The notes under the pieces were generated by a model. The model did not search any database and was not told where the DNA came from. It was given only the letters and a program-made list of their open reading frames with translations. Below, piece by piece: positions 26,870 to 34,900 of a stretch of 37,529 bases of DNA. This DNA is from Gemmatimonadaceae bacterium. Its GTDB lineage: Bacteria; Gemmatimonadota; Gemmatimonadetes; Gemmatimonadales; Gemmatimonadaceae. The translations under genes were made by a program, and so were the position numbers. How positions within the stretch are numbered: position 1 is the stretch's first letter; each line of letters opens with the position of its first letter. The DNA is taken from contig JAIEMN010000051.1 of the NCBI GenBank assembly GCA_019752115.1, positions 1-37,529 on the forward strand. Reading direction: 5' to 3'.

Positions 26870-27577
26870 TCAGACGCCGGTGGGCGGCGCCGGAGGCTTG
26901 GGGCTGATCTTGAACGAAAAGCGCTGCTCGGCGAGTTGATTCACCCGCTTTCCGCCGAACATCGCGGGGCGATAGCGCATGCGGGCCAGGGCCGTCTTCA
27001 CCGCCGACACGAACTCCGGGTCGGCATCCTGCAGCAGATGAAACGTGGTCACATCGGCACGACCCGTACTGTCCACCACAAAACTGGCGAGCACCGCGCC
27101 CTCGATCCCGAGCTTGAGCAGCGTGGGCGGATAGATGGGCGCTTCACCGTTGGGATCGGGGATGGCCACAGAATCCACCTCGACCTCGGTGTAGGCCTTG
27201 AGCGGTTCGCCGTCGGCGGCCTCCTGCACAATCGTCTCGGCGCCCTTGGCCTGACTGGAGTTCACGGAGGTGGGGCGCCGGGCGTCGCCATCGGCGGTGA
27301 CGGTGAGCGACGAACTGGCCTGGAGCCCGCCGATCCCCACGAACTCCACCTTCTCCTCGCGCGGCGGGGGCGCGGTGCGCTTGGTGATGGGCGCGAGGAA
27401 GCGGGCGATCTGCAGCTCCTCGGTGGGCATGCGCACCCATTCCGGCTTCCACGCCTGCACCGCCACGGTGCAGCTCAGGGCGAACACCATGGTGCCGACG
27501 CCCAGCGTCTCCTTGAGCAGGAGGGGGCGCCAGGGACGCGGCGCAGACTCGACCAGATGCAGACGGAAGCGGCGCAT
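26870..27577 (-). CDS. TonB-family energy-transducing protein
   Basis: Inner-membrane anchored protein that passes proton-motive energy to outer-membrane receptors. The 235-residue product has one N-terminal membrane helix (about 24-43, TLGVGTMVFALSCTVAVQAW), a short periplasmic linker with only one brief Pro run (TAPPPREE, 69-75), and a TonB C-terminal domain at about 146-224. That domain contains the typical APIYPPTLLKLGIEGAVLASFVVDSTG and VKTALARMRYRPA. The linker lacks the long Pro-Glu/Pro-Lys repeats of classical TonB, so its reach across the periplasm is unclear. It begins 13 bases after the stop of the plug-domain gene and is probably cotranscribed with it. No exbB or exbD genes lie in this window. 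Confidence 0.88.
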   Translation of the reverse strand: MRRFRLHLVESAPRPWRPLLLKETLGVGTMVFALSCTVAVQAWKPEWVRMPTEELQIARFLAPITKRTAPPPREEKVEFVGIGGLQASSSLTVTADGDARRPTSVNSSQAKGAETIVQEAADGEPLKAYTEVEVDSVAIPDPNGEAPIYPPTLLKLGIEGAVLASFVVDSTGRADVTTFHLLQDADPEFVSAVKTALARMRYRPAMFGGKRVNQLAEQRFSFKISPKPPAPPTGV

Positions 27578-27590
27578 ACTGGATTAGACG

Positions 27591-30053
27591 TCAGGGAGTG
27601 GTGCCGGGTTTCTTCTTGGTGCCCGGATCCATGCGGGTGTGGAGGACCAGCACTCCGCACTGGGAGCCGCTGCGCTGAAACTGCGCCGGAATGACCGCCG
27701 GCGATGGGTACCACTCGACCGCTTCGAGCTGATGCACGGCGACGGAGTTGAGGTCGAAGGGCTCACTCGGGACGCCTCCAGTGCGTACCGTGCCGTCCAT
27801 GAAGACCACCGGGAAACAGGCACAGATCATCCCCCCGCCCTTCTCGGCCAGTCGCGGCGTCAACGCATTCGGCGGGCCGCAGCTGCCGTCGTCCTTTTCC
27901 TTCACGAGCATTTGCACGTGCGTCGAGATCGGGTAGCGCCCGCCGGCAAACACCATGTTGCGGGCGTTGATCAGGGCGCTCCGCACCACCTGCCCGTCCA
28001 TCCGCTCCAGCTGGGTCCGGTCGAGGAACCACCCGAGCCCGACTTTACGGTTCTCCTCGAACTCGACCATGCGGAGCGGTGGCTTGCTGGCAATGATCTC
28101 CACCGAGTCGAGCACGGTGAGCTTGTTGAGCACGATGCGCCGCTCTTCTTCATCGTTGGCGGCGAAGGTGAGGGTCGTGTTGAGGGGCGAGAAGCCCAGC
28201 TTCCGGACAACAATCTCATGCGCGCCGGCGGTCACTTCGTCGATGCGGAAGGCGCCCTTGTCGTCGGTGCGCGCCGTACGATCACTGCCGCTCACGCTGA
28301 CATCGGCGCCGGCAATGGGGGTGCCCGTCGAGTCGGCCACGACGACGCCGCGGAAGGTCGAGGCGGCCGCGAGGGTGACATCCACGGCGATCGGTACCGT
28401 CGCAAAGCGCTGCGCGGGCCCGAGACGCGCCGACTGCACCTGCGAGCGCCCCGTCTTGGGGAAGGCGCGTACGGTGAGCGCCGCCTCTACCGGCACGCCA
28501 CAGAGCCGATAGCCGCCGGAGGCGTCGGTCCGGGTCTGGAGGCGCTTCCCCTGCCCCTGCGTGAGCGCGGCCATGCTGGTGGCGCTCAACTCGGTCCAAT
28601 CGGCCGCCACGGGAATGTCGGCGAGGCCTTCGGTGCTCCCCGTGCGCGTCACGGCCCCCACGATGGCCCCGGTGCCCTTGTTCAGGGAGAAACTGGCACC
28701 GCACAGCGTCTGCGCGATCTGCGCTTCGGTGGGCACCTTCACCACGAGGGGGGCGAGCGAATCGCGTACCACCACGGTGCTCCCGGCCGAGGCGCGCATC
28801 GCTTCGAGGGCGGGCGTGGCCACGGCAAGCGTGTACTGCCCGGGGAGCACGTCGGTGAGCTGGAACGTGCCGTCGGCGCCGGAGCGGGTGCGGTTCGTGG
28901 TCCCCGACAGGGACACCGAGGCCCCGGCGAGGGGTTTGCCACTGACGCTGTCGCGCACGACACCGCTTACCGTCACGAGCGGCCGCTTGAAGAGCGTGTC
29001 GGCGCCTCGGCGAATGGCCACCACCATACCGCCGGTGCTCTGCAGCTGATCGACGCGCGTCTTGGTACCGCCGAACTGTTCGCGGGAGGTGAGCGGCATG
29101 CGCAGCTCCCACGTTTCGATGATCACCGCGCCGTTCGGGAGGCGCGCGAACCGCATGGTGCCGCCCCCCGGCACAGGTGGCGTGGGCACGCCCTGCGGCA
29201 TGGTGAAGCTGAACTCCGCGCGTTGCAGTTGGGCGCTGGCGCGCTGCACCCAGAAGGTGCCGCGAATCTCGGAGGCCTTGGCGCGCTGTGGCGCCGGCTC
29301 GAAGGCCACGCCAATCTCGCTGGTGTCTTTCGAGGCGACGAGCCGGAAGCAGTGATCGTCGAGGAACTGGGGCGCCACGAAGCCGTCGATGCCCGGCGCG
29401 TTGTAGGTGAGCGCGTCGTCCTTGTCGATCCACACGTAGCCGCGCTTGCGCAGCGTATCGATGGGGAAAGTGGCCCACGGCGCGGTCATGTTGCCGGAGC
29501 GCATGCCCAGCTGCTGATCGAGCAGCTTGCCGCCCGGATCGAGCACGCGCTGCACGTTCATGATGCTGGTCGTCAGGCCGCGGGTGCCGGTGGTGAGCAG
29601 CGACGCCGCCAGACTGGTCTGCGCCTGCTCCCACACCTCGAGCAGCGCGGCGTCGCTCGCATCGGCGCGCCCACAACGGTTCGAGGCCACGACGCGCACG
29701 GTGGCCAGCTGCACCTGCGCCCCCTCGAGCGTCACCGTGGGGGTGACGGTGGCCCCCGCGCCCAGGGCGAAGGGCTCGGTGACTGTGGCCTGAAAGCCGA
29801 TGCGCTGGGCGCGGAGCCGCATGGTGCCCGCGCGCTGCGCGACCACCCGGAAGTCGCCGCGCTCATCGCTCAGTGCGCGCGCGACCACGGTGTTGGTGCT
29901 GTCGAGCAGTGCGACCACGACACCGACAACCGGCCGCTTGGCGGCATCCTGCACCGATCCGCGCACGGTCTGGGCCGCCAGCCCGGCCGCACCAACGGGA
30001 AGGAGCGCCAGCGCCGTGAGCAGGCGCGGCACGAGACGAACAGGACGGGACAT
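27591..30053 (-). CDS. Exported multi-domain protein: carboxypeptidase-regulatory repeats plus TonB-receptor plug-like domain, no barrel
   Basis: An 820-residue protein of unknown role. The signal peptide is 1-28 (LLTALALLPVGAAGLAAQ). Four carboxypeptidase-regulatory-like modules follow near 29-110, 360-440, 462-540 and 566-640 (for instance VVRDSVSGKPLAGASVSLSG and VVADSTGTPIAGADVSVSG). An unassigned mixed domain at about 130-350 separates the first from the rest. The C-terminal 645-808 looks like a receptor plug (LTVLDSVEIIASK ... GQVVRSALINARN ... FMDGTV ... LEAVEWYPSPAVIPAQF) with four cysteines, but the protein ends there, so no transmembrane barrel exists. It may be a periplasmic or surface partner that engages TonB, whose gene follows after 13 bases; that is inference. 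The ATG at 30053 is chosen because it opens into the signal peptide. It diverges from the subtilase gene. Confidence 0.82.
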   Translation of the reverse strand: MSRPVRLVPRLLTALALLPVGAAGLAAQTVRGSVQDAAKRPVVGVVVALLDSTNTVVARALSDERGDFRVVAQRAGTMRLRAQRIGFQATVTEPFALGAGATVTPTVTLEGAQVQLATVRVVASNRCGRADASDAALLEVWEQAQTSLAASLLTTGTRGLTTSIMNVQRVLDPGGKLLDQQLGMRSGNMTAPWATFPIDTLRKRGYVWIDKDDALTYNAPGIDGFVAPQFLDDHCFRLVASKDTSEIGVAFEPAPQRAKASEIRGTFWVQRASAQLQRAEFSFTMPQGVPTPPVPGGGTMRFARLPNGAVIIETWELRMPLTSREQFGGTKTRVDQLQSTGGMVVAIRRGADTLFKRPLVTVSGVVRDSVSGKPLAGASVSLSGTTNRTRSGADGTFQLTDVLPGQYTLAVATPALEAMRASAGSTVVVRDSLAPLVVKVPTEAQIAQTLCGASFSLNKGTGAIVGAVTRTGSTEGLADIPVAADWTELSATSMAALTQGQGKRLQTRTDASGGYRLCGVPVEAALTVRAFPKTGRSQVQSARLGPAQRFATVPIAVDVTLAAASTFRGVVVADSTGTPIAGADVSVSGSDRTARTDDKGAFRIDEVTAGAHEIVVRKLGFSPLNTTLTFAANDEEERRIVLNKLTVLDSVEIIASKPPLRMVEFEENRKVGLGWFLDRTQLERMDGQVVRSALINARNMVFAGGRYPISTHVQMLVKEKDDGSCGPPNALTPRLAEKGGGMICACFPVVFMDGTVRTGGVPSEPFDLNSVAVHQLEAVEWYPSPAVIPAQFQRSGSQCGVLVLHTRMDPGTKKKPGTTP

Positions 30054-30126
30054 GTCGCGAAAGCTGAGAGCCGGGGAGATGGGGCGCCAGCGGTGCGGGG
30101 ACCGATCGGCGGAACTGACATCACCA

Positions 30127-30153
30127 GGCATCCGAGGCATCCCAGACATCCCA
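30127..30153. repeat. Three tandem 9-mers in a divergent promoter region
   Basis: GGCATCCGA, GGCATCCCA and GACATCCCA follow one another without gap at 30127-30153, about 75 bases upstream of the plug-protein start and 100 bases upstream of the subtilase start; a further GGCATCCC occurs at 30223-30230. Such a short array could be a protein-binding site or simple slippage sequence. The rest of the 198-base space shows only the -10-like element noted separately. Confidence 0.45.
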
Positions 30154-30212
30154 GAACGGCAGGACAACGACCCGAGAGCCGGAACCACAATGCGCCAGAC
30201 CTGCCCTCGCGC

Positions 30213-30218
30213 TATGAT
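30213..30218 (+). promoter_or_regulatory. Candidate -10 element of the subtilase gene
   Basis: TATGAT, one base from the TATAAT consensus, lies 33 bases before the subtilase ATG and would place the transcript start near 30225, giving a leader of about 27 bases. No matching -35 is seen at the usual spacing. In such GC-rich sequence an AT-rich hexamer at this position is still notable. Confidence 0.38.
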
Positions 30219-30251
30219 CACGGGCATCCCTCTCACGCTCTCGAAATCCTC

Positions 30252-31937
30252 ATGCGCGTCTCTCCGATGACCATCGCTGCTGCCCCCCTGCCCGGCCGGT
30301 TGCGCTTGGCGTTCCTGCCGGCCCTGCTGTCGGCGGCCCTGCTGAGCGCGTGCGCGCGCGCGGGGGCGCCCGCCACGGCGCCGCAGCCGGTGCAGCAGCC
30401 CCCCATCGCCGTCACGCCGGCTCCGGCGGCGCCGAGTGCGCCAGCCAGGCAGGACGGGCCCCGGGCGGACTGGCATCGGCTCGACCTGGATGTGGATGGC
30501 ATCGCGGGGGTCGGGAGCGAGCGCGCCATCAAGGAACTGCTCGCCAATCGGCAGCCGACGCGTAAAGTCGTCGTGGCGGTCATCGACGGCGGTGTGGACA
30601 CCGCGCACACCTATCTCGCCGCGAATCTGTGGAAGAACCCCAAGGAAGTGGCCGGCAACGGCCGCGACGATGACGGCAACGGCTTTGTCGACGATGTGTA
30701 CGGCTGGAACTTCCTGGCGCAGGCCGACGGCGCGGTCATTCGCTACGACACGTTCGAGCTGACGCGCGAGTATGCCGCCTGCAAGGGGCAGCCGGCGGGG
30801 CGCGACCTGCCGAAGCCGGCGGCCAGGATGTGCGATTCGCTCTCGGTGGCGTATCAGAGCAAGGCGCGCGAAGTGAACGGCACGCTCATGCAGATTCGCG
30901 GCCTGAGCGGCACGCTCGAACAGGCGTCGAGCATGCTCCGGCAGGCCATGGGCCCCGGGCCGCTGCTCAAGGCGCGTGTGCAGAATTTTGCGCCGACCTC
31001 AGCGCAGCAGGAGCAGGCCAAGCGGGTGTGGCTGCAGCTCGAGGCCAACGGACTCACCGAGGCGGAGCTGACGGACGCGCTGGCGGCCTACGAGTCGCAG
31101 AGCAAGTACGGGCTCGATACGCTCTTCAACCCGCACAGCGCCGGCGCCGTGCGGGGGACGACCGACGTGACGGGCCCGGACGCCCTGCACGGCACGCACG
31201 TGGCCGGCATTATCGGCGCGGTGCGCAACGCGGCCAACGCCGTGCAGGGCATCGCGCCCAACGTGGCGATCATGGCGGTGCGCACCGTACCGGATGGCGA
31301 CGAGCGCGACCTCGATGTCGCGCGCGCCATTCGCTACGCGGTGGACAACGGCGCGCAGGTCATCAACATGAGCTTCGGCAAGGCCTACTCGCCGTACAAG
31401 GCCAGTGTGGACAGCGCGGTGAAGTACGCTGAAAGCAAGGGCGTGCTGCTCGTGCACGCGGCGGGGAACGATGGCGAGAACAACGATCTCGTGCCGAGCT
31501 TCCCGACCGCCGTGTACGCGGGCGGCGGCGTGGCGAGCAACTGGCTCGAGATCGGCGCGAGCTCCTACAAGGGGCTGAGCGCACTCGCGACGAGCTTCTC
31601 CAACTACGGCAAGCAGCGTGTGGACTTCTTCGCGCCGGGCGAGGACATTCTCTCCACCGCGCCGGGCGGCGGCACCAAGCGGGAGAGCGGGACGAGTATG
31701 GCCGCGCCGGTGGTGAGCGGTGTCGCGGCGCTTCTGCTCAGCTACTTCCCCACCCTCACGCCGCTGCAGGTGAAGGAGATCCTGCTGCAGTCGGTGCGCA
31801 CCTTCCCCAATGCGCAGGTGGCCAAGCCCGGTGACGACGGGCAGCGCGTGCCGTTTGCGGCCCTGTCGAAGACGGGCGGGGTGGTGGATGCGTACGCGGC
31901 GGTGAAGCTCGCGTTGCAGCGGGAGACGCGGCCGTAG
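30252..31937 (+). CDS. Subtilisin-type S8 serine peptidase, probable lipoprotein
   Basis: A 561-residue exported protease. The N-terminus has a hydrophobic stretch ending in the lipobox LLSAC (Cys34), which predicts lipid attachment. A Pro/Ala-rich linker follows to about residue 68. The S8 triad is complete: Asp112 (VIDGGVDTAH), His313 (HGTHVAG) and Ser482 (GTSMAAP), with oxyanion Asn406 (HAAGND). Between Asp and His lie about 200 residues, far more than in plain subtilisin; the insert (about 155-300) is helical and charged and may be a regulatory or substrate-binding addition. An acidic, Asn/Asp-rich stretch (GNGRDDDGNGFVDD) just after the catalytic Asp looks like a calcium-binding loop. 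The ATG at 30252 is used; another at 30267 would also keep the signal. A much longer open frame from 27639 is antisense to the plug-protein gene and is not real. Its stop is four bases from the end of the convergent regulator gene. Confidence 0.92.
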   Translation: MRVSPMTIAAAPLPGRLRLAFLPALLSAALLSACARAGAPATAPQPVQQPPIAVTPAPAAPSAPARQDGPRADWHRLDLDVDGIAGVGSERAIKELLANRQPTRKVVVAVIDGGVDTAHTYLAANLWKNPKEVAGNGRDDDGNGFVDDVYGWNFLAQADGAVIRYDTFELTREYAACKGQPAGRDLPKPAARMCDSLSVAYQSKAREVNGTLMQIRGLSGTLEQASSMLRQAMGPGPLLKARVQNFAPTSAQQEQAKRVWLQLEANGLTEAELTDALAAYESQSKYGLDTLFNPHSAGAVRGTTDVTGPDALHGTHVAGIIGAVRNAANAVQGIAPNVAIMAVRTVPDGDERDLDVARAIRYAVDNGAQVINMSFGKAYSPYKASVDSAVKYAESKGVLLVHAAGNDGENNDLVPSFPTAVYAGGGVASNWLEIGASSYKGLSALATSFSNYGKQRVDFFAPGEDILSTAPGGGTKRESGTSMAAPVVSGVAALLLSYFPTLTPLQVKEILLQSVRTFPNAQVAKPGDDGQRVPFAALSKTGGVVDAYAAVKLALQRETRP

Positions 31938-31941
31938 CGAG

Positions 31942-34900
31942 TCAGCGGGGGCGGTCGGGCGGCGTCTGCCACACCACGTCCGTGCGCACCCCCGTCCAGA
32001 GGTCGACGGGGCCGAAGGCCAGCAGCGCCCCCTTCGCCTCGTCGCCGAGGCGGAGCCGATACTGGAGGCGGCGCGCCACTGGTTCGGCGGAGATGTACAG
32101 CACCCGGCCGTTGATCGCGACGCCGCAACGCCCATCGGCAAGGATCTGAATGCGCAGCGTCCACCACTGCCCGGTGCGCAGCGAGTCGGCGAACGGGCCG
32201 GCGTCAAAATCGAGTGGCGTCCCGCCGACAAAGGCGAAGTGGCGCTTGCCCCATTCGCCTTCGTCGGGAAAGGTGAGGCCGCACAGGGTGCTGGGAATCA
32301 CCGACGCCGGGAGCGAGCCATTCGGATTCGCCTGCACGATTCGTGAGGAATCGAGCCCGCCCAACAGCATCGCCCGGATGCGTTGATTGGCGGTGCCGTT
32401 GAACGGTGTGGAGACGCGGACCTCGAACCCCAGTCCGCTGTCGGCGGACCACTGCTGACGCGAGATCGCGGCACTGACGTACGCCCCATCGCCGCGACTC
32501 CAGAGCACGGGCAGGCCACCGGGGCCTGGCACCACGACCGGGCGCGGTTCTCCCCAGGCAAACCAGCGCCCCGACCAATCGGGCGTCCATGCCTCGTGCA
32601 GCAAGGCGCGATGCAGCGAACCGCGCACCGCGAAGCGAGCACGTACCGACCGCCATCCGGCGAGCGACGCCTCGATCTCCACCGCCCCCGGCCGCCGGGG
32701 AATGACTTCCCCATCCGGCGTGACGATGGCAATCGTCGTATCGAGTGACCGCCACCGGACACGCGCCGGCGTGGCGATCGGCTGCCCGCCGTCGCCCCGT
32801 GGCACGACGTGCAGGCGCGTACTCGCCCCCAACGGGAGCACGCGACTGCTGTCGCTGAAAGTGAGATGCGTGACGAGCAGCGACCGATCGGAGCCCCCCT
32901 CCCACCAGCGCACGTCCACGGCGCGTTCGTCGACAGTCTCCACGACATGCGCGTCGGTGGGCCGATCGAGCGGAATGACCCAGTCGCGGATTCCCACGCC
33001 GCCGTTCCCGCGCAGCGACGCCACGGCATACTTGCCGTCGCGGCTCAGCGCCGCGGTGACCACGGTGGGCCCGAGCAGGCGACGCACGGTCGCGCGCGTC
33101 CAGTCGTAGGCGAACAGTGGGCGCTCCGTGTTCGACTGACCGAGCAAGACGAGTTCATCGAGCCCGGCCCAACCAATAACCGCCGAGGTGTACGACAGGA
33201 TACGCCGGCACTCGGGCTCGACGGCGCCGTCCACATCCACCACACACACCTCGGGGCCATTGCTGCCGCCTTCGCGGACAAACGCGATGCGCGTCCCATC
33301 GGGGGAGATGTGCGCGGAATTCTCGTGAAAGGGCCCGTGCGTCACCGCGCGCGCCACGCCGGTGGCGGTGTCGAACACCGCAATGTTGTAGTGGCCATGC
33401 TCGGGACTCGACCAGCGACTGCTCGCCCCGAGCAGCGCCGAGCCGTCGGGGAGCCAGTCGCTGACCACGTCATCACGAATGCCCTTCGTGAGGCGGCGGA
33501 GGCCGGCCGGTGTGCGGAGCCAGATATCCAGCGTCGTGCTGTCGCCAGAATCGTGCGTCCAGGCCATCGACTGCTGATCCGGACTCTGGTGCACGGACAG
33601 ATCGGGGTGGATCAGCGCCTCCTGCGCGATCTGCCGCCCATCGCCACCCACCGACACGGGCTTGGCCACCAACGTCCGCGTCGTGCCCCAGCGCTCCGGC
33701 GATACACCAACCTGTGAGACCTCGAGCGACGGCATCACATACAGCAGGCGCTGCTCGTGCGCGAGGCGATCTGCCCGCGCGCGCCACGACACGACGGTAA
33801 ATCCTCCGAGTGCCAGCAGGGCCGTCGCGGCCAAGCCCCGCCGCAACGGCGACCACAGCCCCACACGCCAGCTCCGCGGTTCGGCGCGCGCGAGCAGGTC
33901 GATGGCCCCCCGGTCCAGCGGGAGCTGTCCATCGAGGGCCCCTGCCAACCAGTCGGCGGCGACGTCGCGGGCGGGGCGGCGATCCCGCTGTTCACGCGCG
34001 CGCAGCAGCAGGCGGCGGAACAGCGACTGCGCCTCCCCAGACTCCCCCGCCAACAGCAGATGGCGCAGCGCACGCCGGGCAAGCCCCGACTCGAAGGCCC
34101 GTTCTTCGGCCGACCGCATGAACGCGACGCCGATCGCCGCATGCGCCCGTTGCTGATCCGCCGTCGCGCTGGCGGTGCGCACGACATCCGCCAGCTCGTC
34201 ATGCGCCGGGATCCATCCACCGGTGATGCGCGTGATGATGCCCGTGCGCTCGAGCACATCGAGCGGGGCGGCGAGCGCCGCCGGCTCGCATCCCGCGGCC
34301 TGGGCGAGCACCAAGCGGTCCACCGGTGCACCGGCGGTCGCCAGCAGCAGCAACAGCCAGCGGGCGTCGGCCGGAATCGCCTCGACACGCTGGCGCAGCG
34401 CCCCACCGCCCTGCAGCAGCGCTGAACAGGCCGCGTCATCGAGCACCCGCCACGCTCGCTGTTCCAGGGCGAGCGCGCGCCGATCGAGCGCCAGCCGCAG
34501 CGTTTCGAGCACGAGCAGCGGGCTCCCACCGGTGGCGGCGTGCAGCTGCGCCACGCGCGCGTCGCTCCAGACGGTGGTGGGATCGCCGAGGCTCGACACG
34601 AGCGCGCCCACATTCGCCGCCGAAAGCGGGAGCAGCGACAAGACCTCGGTCGTGCCGGCGAGCGGCGCACGCTCCGGGCGCGACGCCGTCAACGCGAGCA
34701 CGCGGGCATCGCCAAGCCGCGACCAGAGCCCGTCCAGCAGACGGAGCGAGTCGGCGTCGATCCAATGCAAGTCATCGACGGCCAGAATGAAGCGCTGTTC
34801 GTCGGCGACCGCGTGCACGAGATCGACCAGCGCCATCAGCCAGCGGCGACTGGCCTCCTCACCCGTGGTGGGCTCGGGCGCCGTGTTGTAGCGCCGCGAG

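Noticed and set aside
27639-30251. Plus-strand open frame continuous with the subtilase, giving a 1432-residue product
   Set aside because: The first 870 residues are antisense to the plug-protein gene, His/Arg/Gly-rich without domains, and the lipoprotein signal sits exactly at 30252.
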